From: Schistosoma haematobium
Lineage: Eukaryota; Platyhelminthes; Trematoda; Strigeidida; Schistosomatidae
Reading direction: 5' to 3'
NCBI RefSeq assembly: GCF_000699445.3
Contig: NC_067202.1
Location: 18,509,760-18,573,759 of the forward strand
Length of the DNA stretch: 64,000 bases
Below, one piece after another: positions 1 through 10,300 of the stretch (the stretch's first letter is position 1; each line of letters opens with the position of its first letter). Below the pieces are notes generated by a model. It saw only the letters and a program-made list of their open reading frames with translations. It made no database searches and was not told the origin of the DNA. Made by a program: the position numbers and the translations under genes.

Positions 1-560
1 TATTTCAAGATGACTCCCCAGAACTTCTTGTCGTTTGTATTCAACTATCTAAAATCACGACAAAACGGGATGTTGAATTACTAAGAAAAGTGGTTGCATT
101 ACATATTGATAGACCTGTAGTGCGGCGTGGAGTCGCGAATGACTATGATCACCACTACAGAAAGGTTGCGTACCAAATATCAGAAGACGATTGGAGTTTG
201 TAACGAGATATGTTTGTTGGCGATCTCGTGGTATCGAATGAATACCGAGATCGTGCCAAACGGGTACAAGCTGAATCAACGAGCGAACGTAAGTTTGTGC
301 AAAGTCACAATCCACGGAAGGAAGAATTTCTTTAGTACACTTAAACAAACAAGTACAGTAAAATAGTCACTGGTACAACTGGTTATAATAATGATTGTTT
401 CCATTAAACCAATCTTGTTCTCTCAGTAAAAGTAGGTCACTACAGACCGAATGAGATGATGTTGTTTACTACTTAGAATCCGTTCACTGAAAATATCATA
501 ACACAGAGCAACAACAAAACAGCTTATAGAATAAGATGAATTAATTCTATTTCATGGATT
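1..560. other. Unassigned intergenic sequence
   Basis: AT-rich sequence. The short open frames here (for example 127-366 +) have no recognisable domain, do not look spliced, and are not repeated in the second copy of the locus. I see no gene, RNA or repeat that I can support. Confidence 0.4.
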
Positions 561-564
561 CCTA

Positions 565-965
565 TCAGCTGTTACTTACATACAAACGCCTGTTACTCCT
601 CGTGGAGGAGCATAGGCCACCCATCAGCACTCTCCATCCAACCCTATCCTGGACAATCCTTTCAAGTTCTTTGCAGTCGTTATTCATGTTACGCTGGTTG
701 TTAAAAGGCGCATCGGTTTTGTGACTTCGGGAGGAACTCGGCCTTCGACACGAGGCGTCATAGTTCTTCTAAATGAAGACCTTCTAACTCCCAGGGCAGA
801 GTTTAAAAGGTTTTAATTAATTTCTTTGGTTTGAGTTTTTTTAGCAAGTTAGTTTTCCATGGGATGAGGTAGCTAATCCTATGCCCAACCCTCCTCTTTT
901 ACCCGGGTTTGAGACCGGCATTAACTTTGGAAAAGCTACGGTTGGAGTTAACAAAGGATCTGGTT
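565..965 (-). repeat. RTE-type non-LTR retrotransposon debris
   Basis: Read on the minus strand, about 565-690 resembles the extreme C-terminus of the RTE open frame that is better preserved at 26299 (an R-x-G-W-R-M motif followed by Arg-rich residues). The stretch 695-960 resembles 34925-35190, which lies just 5' of an RTE endonuclease fragment. Both pieces are short and diverged, so this looks like two old RTE fragments side by side. Family assignment comes from the internal match, not from a database search. Confidence 0.5.
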
Positions 966-1687
966 ATTTGAAAATATTTCCGTTTAAAAAATAGGGCAAC
1001 CATTACACAATCACCCAGTTGTTAACATTTCTGATTGATTCACTCAATAATATGGGTTCAGATTTCATATGGATCATCATTCACCCTCAGAAAACAAAAA
1101 TATCCTCTTGACGGATATACACCGTCGTGAAATCTAGGAACCTTGAAATTTCTAACTTCGATCATGATATACCTCCCATTGATCACAATATGACTTGATC
1201 AGAAGAATTCCATTGGTCATAAGGACTACAATATGACACTATGCCACGGTAAACGATCAGTTAATATCTGATAATATATTTTTCAAATTGAATAAAATTC
1301 CGTATCACTAAAAACTAATAATCCTGTAATTCTGGAGTGATTGTACAGGCAAACAGTTAAAATCCAGGCTTAAATGGTGGTCTAAAGTTGATCGGTTCAT
1401 GATTTCGGTGGTATTCAACAGTCTTTACAACCCGATACTGAAAATCATCATGTACTCACTAGTGATTAGCTTCGAGAGAAAATTTCAAGACTTCCAGTGA
1501 GAGGTTGGAACCAGTGCAGTTCAATCGTGTCAGGTGTGAGGCAGCTACTCACTGCAGGTTATGGAAGACGTTCGCGCTTCGTTGTGGACTGATTGAAGGT
1601 GTTCATTAAGGTCGTTGGATTGTGAGTTAGTGGTCTTGATGCTAGGCATTCTCTTTAGTGAAAAACTGTGACCAATGGAACTTGTGT

Positions 1688-1724
1688 GTGTATAAGTATA
1701 AGTATAAGTACAAGTAGTAGCATT
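1688..1724. repeat. Short TATAAG/TAAGTA microsatellite
   Basis: A short run of about five tandem hexamer-like units (tataag/tacaag). The Thr/Tyr-rich minus-strand open frame across it is a by-product of the repeat. Nothing else is visible in 965-1940. Confidence 0.6.
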
Positions 1725-1944
1725 CACTTATAGTTGTGTAGTTGTTTATCAATACTGACTGATTGAACATCCCATATGTAATTCATACACAGGTTTATCG
1801 CACAATCTGATTACATTATCGTCTGTTCTGTTTATTTTTTGTAATTTTCTGTTCATTTGGTTCAGATTGTTGTAGGTTGTTTCGAAGACAGAAAAACAAG
1901 GGTTTTGATTACCTTGGATTATTATTGCATTATATCCATTTTAC

Positions 1945-4155
1945 TACAGTTATCTCCATCTTTTGTTTCATAGATTGTTGCTTTGAACACTGCCGATACT
2001 ATTACACAATGTAGATATCTTATGACTGTCTGCTACGTCGACAATTGACGAAACCTATTTTATTCAGCACTCAAAGACTTGGATTACCATGAAATAACAC
2101 CCCTCCATTTATAAATTATTTCTTCAAATATTTGAAGGTTCTTGATTATCTCGACTATTCATATGCGCAACACAATTTCATCTCGATTGAATCCCGCATA
2201 AATAAGTCTGATCATCTGCAATTATTCTGCAACACCCATCTCTTATATCACACACTAATACATGCAAAAACATAATCTGGAAATACAATCGTGCAAATTC
2301 AGGAGTCGATATTGTCAAGAAGATAAGTTTCTTCATGAAACATCTTCATTAGTTTTATTGACAATTAGTGATATTCAATGATACAGCGACGCATGATTTC
2401 AGTTCCATAATGATTATCATTGATTGCTTGTTGGTTCATCTATTTGTATTTCGTCTTCCGCACTTTGATCAAGCAGGCATTCATGTTTCACTTCTCTACT
2501 TCATTTGAGACCACAATGTGTTTGGTAAGTAAAAGATATGGTTGGACGGCTTCAGAAGATAACATCGGTCGACAGGAACACACTATTTTCCATGAACAGT
2601 CTTTACTTGGTTTGAACACATCATGTACTTCTAACGTCCTCCTAAATCTAATCGGGTTAGGGACTGTCACTTGACGATTCAGTCAAGATTACTTAGTTGA
2701 ATATTGCACATGATCATCGCATCTACTTCAATTCTACTTATCTGATATGCGTTGTCTCACAAGAAATATTCTTTTAAGAAAAACACTGAAATAGTAGTGC
2801 CAAACATCTGAATATTTCTGATGACCTCAGTTGTTTGTAAAAATTTCAATGATTATACTTTCTCTTCATCTATCACCTCATTATATTTAATTATTCAAAT
2901 CATATGGTATTGTCTATTGTGTAGTGGGCGTGATATGAAACGTTGTTAGAATAATGAATACCGCTTTCTAATTATGTGTTTATGTGACTGACAGTCATCA
3001 ACTCACACAGAACAGAGATGAAAGTAAGTCTCATTTTACAAAACATTCGTGCTTTTGTGAAAAGCAAGTAAATTGAAAACAAATGTTTTGGCAGTCAATT
3101 CGTAGTTAGTCTTGCTTCAGCTATGAATAAACACTGTAACCATTTACTATCTAAATTGAAGTGAGTTTAATGGTCGTTCTCTTCTAGAATCAGTTTGTTT
3201 TCACGTCCTCACTTTCTGAACCGATGGAACGCCCATTAGTAACCATGATTCTATTCTATTAAGACAGTTTATAACATGCTAACTCGGACTTTAAATTAGG
3301 ACTGTATGTCAGGCATCGGGTGGAAAAACGAAAGAAAAAAATCATACAATGGTAGATATAGTTATTAGTTTTATTAACACTTTTCTATCTATATGCACTA
3401 TCTGTTCTGATAAAACAGCCTTCCTCAATCCAACCTTGACTTCCATTCCTTCATTTGAACTTACTCCACCGTGATCAGTATCACAACTCATTTTTCTTTA
3501 TTACTGCATTCTCTCATCTGGAGCCACTGATCACATTACACTGTGACGAAAAGAGCAAGTGTGAATTTGATCCAATAATTAATCATTCCCATGTCTGTTC
3601 CACTACAAAATGTTAAGCATTGTTTATCGTTCATATACAAGTGCTTTGCTGCTCCTCGGTTTCTTATTTTCAGAATCTTGTTCCAGGGGCACATCTATGG
3701 AACTAATGACATTTCGAACAAACTCGATGTATGCGTTTTTCCAACGTCATAGTTCACACCAAGCGCTCTTCAAGTCTAATTTATAACAACCACGAACTTA
3801 AGAAGTTGCGTTGCATAAATGATTAGCACGACCAACATCCTAACACAATTATGCCGAGATCGGATCTGGTGTGTAACGTGGACGCCATAACAAGACTACT
3901 CAGTATATCTAAAGGAATGAACTGATCTTCACTTTTATAGATTATATTTATTTAACAACCCTGCTTAAGATGCGTACTGTGAAACAATGAATGTTGTAAT
4001 TTGTAAATCATGCCTGTAGAAATGGCGTGTACCTGCCATAGCAGAAACATATATAATTATTATAGAATAATTAATTAAGAGCATTAGAAGAATGTATCTA
4101 CAATTAACCTACTATGTTTACACAATCCAAAGTCTGTGCCATGATAAGATCAGAG
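1945..4155 (+). repeat. Dispersed repeat R, copy R1 (reference orientation)
   Basis: This block recurs inverted at about 22920-25140 (R2) and 61140-63060 (R4), and in part direct at about 44940-46140 (R3) and 5530-6250. Landmarks in every well-preserved copy are a stretch starting with ttgtttcatagattg, a short open frame encoding a CLVSKRYGW-like motif, and the ttgtgtagtgggcgtgatatg motif. No transposase, RT or terminal repeat is visible. I treat it as a locus-specific duplication block rather than an identified transposon. Confidence 0.75.
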
Positions 4156-5529
4156 GTTGCGCCATACACTAGTTCGGCGGCAGTGCATCCGATGTCTTCC
4201 TTTTATAGTTGAACGAATCCCATGAAGTACGAGCGGTAAAGCATCGCTCCACTTTGAAGTGTCAGCTTGTGCCATCAGTGAGCTTTTCAATTGACGATGG
4301 AATTTTCAATCATGCAATTAGCTGCTGGGTGATAAGCTGTTGTTTTGATGTGGTTTGCCCCGACTTCCTCTTTTCAATGAATGCGTTAGACCACCTCAAA
4401 ATACAGACGCATCTTGTGTTCTGAGTAATGACTCCATATCCATCACAAGGCTTACCAGTGGTCATCATGTGAATAGTTATAAAAACCTAAATAAAATCGA
4501 ATCCATAATCATGTATGTGACCAGTGACTACAGAAAATCTACAAATTAGTAGAACCACGACTTCCGCTTTTATTATCTGAACACAGTTCAATAAATAATA
4601 TTGAATAAATCTTATAACAATAATAACACACCTTGTACCTACCGACAGTATTCCTCTCCTTCTTTGTGTATAGCTATGCCAGTGTCATTTCCAGGTGTAA
4701 CAATTCCACTTCATCAATTTCAAACTGTTTTCTGTCAGCTTGCTTTTATACGAACTAACCTCACCAGAAATCCCTGTGTTAAATAGGAAGAAATGAAGAA
4801 TATTGTAGTGGAAAGTGTTTTCGATAACTTCATCATCACCCTCTACAGTTACAAGTTCACAAACATAGTGTAAGAACGGCTAAAATTGAACATTCAAGTG
4901 AATTAGACAATGTTGTGTTAAAACGTGACGACTCTTTGTATCAGTTGTGTGATAAATGCCTCAAAAATGTGTCGTCTGTAAGCTGGAAATGTTATTCCTA
5001 GAAGATTGAAGTGATTCGGTGTGAGGTGCCTAATTGTAATCAATGTAATAATCAAACGAATGATATGCAAAAATGAATTTTAGGAGAATATAATTTGATC
5101 AGTGGAGTAAATAATAATTGCGATAACCGTAATAAAAATAAAATTGTTATTATTCTTATTATTATTCGAGTGCCAATTCCAATGATACAAATTGTAATAT
5201 AATTATTAATAAAGGAAACACAATGTGAAGATAATGTACAATAAGACGGGGTGTCATCAAGGTAAATGTGTTAAGAAAGTCATGCGGATTGAGAAAGTTG
5301 AATGTGCAGACTGAGAACGGTATAAGGCAAATGAGAACACTAAAGAAATTCGGGGATATGTAGCATACGATATGCAGTTAAGATATTATCCCGAAGTTAT
5401 TCCACCACCAGTGTTTTGGGAAGATAATGGCATCTTCATAGCTTTCAATCGCGAAGTGATTTTAGTCAGATCACCGCTAGAATCATGGGAGTACGGGTTG
5501 GCTGTTTTCATCTTGTATGTAACACCTCA
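4156..5529. other. Unassigned intergenic sequence
   Basis: No gene recognised. There is a low-complexity AT-rich patch with ATT/AAT runs at about 5100-5210. The short frames at 4209-4424 and 4355-4549 overlap in different phases, lack any motif and have no counterpart in the second copy. Confidence 0.4.
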
Positions 5530-6250
5530 TCATCGATTATTGTTGATTTAATTGTTTGTATTTCGTCTTCTCTATTTTAATCAAGCGGACAATCATGTTT
5601 CACTTCTGTACTTCATTTGAGACCACAATGTGTTTGGCAACTAGAAAATCTGGTGTAACTGAGTTGAAGATAGTATTGGACCAAAGGAACGTATTATTTT
5701 CGATAAACCTTCTTTGTTTGGCAAAACATACACATGCTTCTTACGTGCTCCTAAATCTGTTTGGATCGTTCAGACTGTAACTTCACGATTCAGTCAGGAT
5801 GATGTGGTTGAATATTACATATAATCATCATGTCTACCTGAATTCTACTAGTCTAATATACGATTTCGCATAAGAAATATTATTTGAAAGATAGTAACAA
5901 TAGTGTAGATTATCTGAGAGTGTTTTTGCAAATATCTGTCTGTTGACCTCAATGATTATACTTTCTCTTCATCTATCACCTCATTATATTTAATTATTCA
6001 AATCATATGGTATTGTCTATTGTGTAGTGGGCGTGATATGAAACGTTGTTAGAATAATGAATACCGCTTTCTAATTATGTGTTTATGTGACTGACAGTCA
6101 TCAACTCACACAGAACAGAGATGAAAGTAAGTCTCATTTTACAAAACATTCGTGCTTTTGTGAAAAGCAAGTAAATTGAAAACAAATGTTTTGGCAGTCA
6201 ATTCGTAGTTAGTCTTGCTTCAGCTATGAATAAACACTGTAACCATTTAC
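5530..6250 (+). repeat. Partial copy of repeat R
   Basis: The left part (5556-5780) is a diverged version of the 2420-2674 stretch. The right part (about 5945-6255) is nearly identical to 2850-3165. The contrast within one copy points to a recent conversion or recombination event over the right half. From about 6260 onward the sequence is collinear with 46135 onward in the second gene copy. Confidence 0.65.
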
Positions 6251-6650
6251 TATCTAAATCGAATTGATTTTATGGTCGTTTTCTCTTAGAATCATCACCA
6301 TATGCAACCATATTCGCAGTATGGTGTTGTTAAGCTATCGACTGAAATCATGGGTCGATGAATATTAGCCTATCATTGGAAACGTAAAGCACTGGACCAT
6401 TATGTAACCTACATCGTTTCTGATATCTTTGAAATACTTATCAATCACCACAACCCTACCTTGACGATTATAATGTGCTTACTGTTAACTAGCTCCTTCT
6501 GGGGATTCTCGGAGTTCTTGTGAGCAACTGTGACCAGTCGAGTTATTCCTTTCAGGTAGAGACAGGTATCTATCTCAGATATTGGTGGGTGGTTGCACAT
6601 CCTCGTGGATTTGTTGAAATTAGACACCGACATTATTGAATGACAAATAG

Positions 6651-6795
6651 GTGGTCTGGAGGTTAAGCATTGGCGCGCCAGACCAAAGATGCTGTGTTTG
6701 AACTCCGCTAGCGAGATTGTGGATGAGCACTGCCGAAAAGTTTCTCACTAAGACGAAACAGTTTTTCAGTGCCTCCAGGTTTTCAGTAATAGTCT
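6651..6795 (+). mobile_element. tRNA-derived SINE, Sm-alpha-like, with decayed hammerhead region
   Basis: A pol III A-box-like stretch (tggtctggaggttaag) at 6653 is followed about 45 bp later by a B-box-like stretch (gtttgaactcc), then by a region ending aagacgaaacag and ttcagtgcctccagg. This is the order I recall for schistosome Sm-alpha SINEs, whose 3' half encodes a hammerhead ribozyme. The GAAA core piece is present, but the expected CTGANGA piece reads ccgaaaa, so the ribozyme should be inactive. The diverged copy at 46531 shares the site, so insertion predates the gene duplication. Confidence 0.6.
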
Positions 6796-6989
6796 TATAT
6801 TCATCAAATAATATTCTCAATTGAAATAAAGTTCAAATGTTAGTGCCTTTTTTGACGTCCAACTGAAACAGTTTGTGGCAATTTGATCTTAACCAATCAA
6901 GTCAAATTAATGCGCCATTGACAGCCCATTAACAGATTATTACACGTAACAAAGTGTTTATTCGTGAACACATGAGCATACATTTTGAG

Positions 6990-7143
6990 CTACAAATAAA
7001 CCAATCACTTATTTTAAAGTATTGCCAATCATATCCAAAAGCATTTTCATCAACGGCTGTCAGGAATTTCAACCAATGGTGGATAAATATCTGCCTATGT
7101 CCTCGATAGCTACAAAGATATTGGATAATAATGGATTCATCTA
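6990..7143 (+). promoter_or_regulatory. 154-bp block upstream of gene A, identical to 46871-47024
   Basis: By direct comparison these 154 bases match the corresponding block upstream of gene B without a mismatch, while sequence on either side differs by several percent. The block includes an inverted-CCAAT-like element (gccaatcat) and a CCAAT box (aaccaatgg). A proximal regulatory role is inference. Gene conversion would also explain the identity. Confidence 0.4.
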
Positions 7144-7253
7144 ACGAAATAATTGGTTAACAATGAAAAGATGATTTTATGAAATTAGATCTTTGCGATG
7201 GTTACTTTGAATCATAGAAAGTCAGAAAGAAACAAACATACGCCTGAAAAATC

Positions 7254-7260
7254 TATATAA
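7254..7260 (+). promoter_or_regulatory. TATA box of gene A
   Basis: TATATAA lies 46 bp before the last base preceding the ATG at 7307. Transcription would start near 7285, leaving a very short 5' UTR. The same element sits at the same distance upstream of gene B. Confidence 0.6.
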
Positions 7261-7306
7261 ACCTAACAATTTCTAGTAAGATTGTTATACTATTTTGAAC
7301 GGAAAG

Positions 7307-10300
7307 ATGAGGTGAGTGTTGACTGAACACACGAAGTTATTGTATGTACTATATGAATTTCGGTCTGATTCAACGAGATAACATTGTTTTCTTCATATCA
7401 ACCATTTTAGATATACTTCTCTATCTGGTCTGTTGATACCGGTTTATTTGGTCGTCATCGTGCTTTCTATATTCTTCGACTGTCAGGATATCTGCAAAAA
7501 CCCTGAATTAGCGACATATGAAAATGTGATTTCGGAAGACGGTTTATATAAAAATGTAAGTATACAGTCAGATGCTAATGCACATACACAGTCTCACCAT
7601 TATTATTACTCACGAACAATAAGTCACTATCAGACTTATCCAGTTGTTAGTGACAGTTTTAAAAAATTTAGTACCCCTCAGGTCAGTTGACTACATTTTG
7701 TAATGGAACTACTAATTCTTATGTTTGCATCTTTTAAGAATGCTACACCGAAATTTTCGTTTAAATATTACGGTAATAACGTCAATAGATTTGAGATTTC
7801 TCGTGATGGTAAGATAATGTTTTTCTTCCACTTGAAATTGTTATTGAGTTTTGTTAATCGCAATTCATTCCATGAATCAAGTTTGCTAGAATTTCTTCAA
7901 TGAATCAGTTTTATGCTTTTTCTGACATTCAAAACGTTTGATAGATTCCTTTTTCTTCTTGTTGAACTGATCAAACTTTCGATGTCTTACAGCAAACTAA
8001 TTAAAGTTCACGAAATTCATTTTTGTCTCCAGTTCATTTCAAACTATTTCATTCATCCATTATAGAATTTCAAGCAAATTGTATGTTTTCATTGAATATA
8101 GGCGAAATAAAAATATTCGGAGAAAAAAAGTACTTCGGAAATATATATCATTATGTTTACGGCAAATCTTTTCCTGAATATGAGATGGTAGACAACAGTG
8201 AGTTTTTCTATTATCCCATAATGTTTTCTTTTGTTTGTTCTCACACACTTGTTGTGCATAAGTGGTTCAGTATTTAGCTTGATTATTACACGAAAGCTGA
8301 CCAGTTCACAGTGACTATATTGTTTCTGTGATTTGGTACCAGAACATGTGTTCACAGCATGTATTTATTACTGTCAAGTTAAAATATCAAATAAACACAG
8401 GGATTCACTACAAAATAAACACAAATCGATTCAGTAGAAATTATAAACCAAGCGATGTGGTTGCTGAGTGAAAATGATCTTTTATCCAGTCTATTTAAGA
8501 AACTATGCGAAAGATGTCTCACCGACACGGTTCGTCTTTCTAGATTAAATGAATCAAATTGATCGCATGTGCAACACTAAGCAATGTTGTTCAACAGATC
8601 AGTTTGAGTCATTAACTTTATGAACTCTCAAATTATACTTGACGTCTTCCAACTCTTTTCTGACACTTAGTTGATTCACCAAAGTTAAATATCTTTTAGT
8701 CGCTACCTGTGGACCATTGGATGTTTAACACTTTTTAGATTATCCTGTTTATAAAATAAGGACATTAAAACCAACGCCCTTCCTTACACAATTAATCAAC
8801 GAATGATGATTGTTCATTTAAATGTACCAGTTCAGTTAAATCTCGGAAGGAAGGAAGGTGATAACTCGTCTGCCAATACACTTTTTGTTAGAATGTATAT
8901 TTATTAAAAGAGGTAGATATTCATTATGCAGATATACAAATATCTTTTCGATTTTCATTTTTTTCAGATGATTTCATTGCTGTCAATTGGTATTTTCGGA
9001 TGCTTCATGACGGTACAAGTAAGCGAACACTGAATGGTCATTTCATATCATATGAAATCTTAACACTTAAAACTACTCATCGTGTTTGCTCACACCTGCC
9101 TGTTCAGTTTGTGTAATTCAATTTTTCCCAATGACTGACAGAAGTAGGAATACATAACGCTTTTGCAAAATGAGGGTGGACTTGTACGTGGAATCCATTG
9201 ATCAATTAATCACAATGATTAGGACTCGAAGAACAGTTGACATAGACTGAAGGAGACTAGGCTTGACGAGTAATATATGGATGAATGAAGTTACAATGCC
9301 ATCTCAGATGTGGAAACACTGATGCACAGATTCATCATCGTTGACTGGCTTCAATGGAACTTGATGTGAAGTCTGTTTATTGTAACAAATGAATTGTGTT
9401 ATATGTTCGTCCCAAAGCCATTTTCTGCACGGACCACATTCGTCGACACAGTCATTCCTAAATATTACCTCATTAAATCAGTAAATCCTTGGAACAATAT
9501 GTCTGAATCTATTCACTTCACATCTTCAACAAATAAATCTGTGTTATTTGTAAACGACATGGTCGGAGTCAGTCGATTGAGCGATTAACCAGTGTGGTAA
9601 TGAGTAATTAAATTCTCAAGTTCCGTTTGTGAACAAACACTCTACAACGCAAGTCATGTGTTCCTAGTGTCGACTGATTTGGGAGTAATGATAGAAAATA
9701 TTACGCAGAATTGTATTCTTCTCGGGTTCCGAAGACTAAACAGCTGACATTCATTTTGAATACATTGTGTTCGTAAGTTTTGCATGAGGTCCACTTGATA
9801 TTATTTATAACGAATTCAACGAAGGAAAACATTTGAGATAACACGGTATATGTTTGCTTAAATTGGATATTTTTTGTAAGTAGGCTTATACATTGTCACA
9901 CCTAACAGTAACAAGCTCATCATCATTCCCTAAGAATTCCAAATATCAATAGTCTTTTGTTTGCAGGTATGAAAGCCAAGATAACTAGTGTGATACATTC
10001 CGGTGGGAAGATATCCCTCTATTATGCAAACGTAAGTTGTACAATTGAATGGAAATAAACTTTTGTTTAAAGTACTATAGCTTAACCCACTCTTTCTTGC
10101 GTATCAATAATGTCAAATGTATCAAGATACATTGAATACGACAGAAAGAGATCAACTTTTGTAATGTGCAAACGGACTATGTGACACTATTATTAATCAT
10201 TTAATGACACACACTTTAATGTACCACTTGCTAAAACCAGTGAATAATTAGAAGTGAAGAGTCATCAAAAGAAACGATGATGTCTCTTCACAATAGATAA

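Noticed and set aside
2420..2674. 84-codon frame in repeat R that is partly conserved in other copies
   Set aside because: The copy at 5556 differs so much and with so many unlike changes that coding constraint is not supported. The frame overlaps a good GTAAGT donor, and no domain is recognisable. Sequence similarity is explained by duplication.
3016..3030. atgaaagtaagt in repeat R, looking like a tiny first exon similar to ATGAG/GTGAGT of the membrane-protein genes
   Set aside because: The motif is lost in the R2 and R3 copies and no following exon or TATA box could be matched.
6651..6725. tRNA gene
   Set aside because: A and B boxes are present but no cloverleaf with paired acceptor and anticodon stems can be drawn. 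It fits a SINE head.
6700..6795. Active hammerhead ribozyme in the SINE
   Set aside because: The CTGANGA core strand is missing in both copies, so cleavage is not expected.
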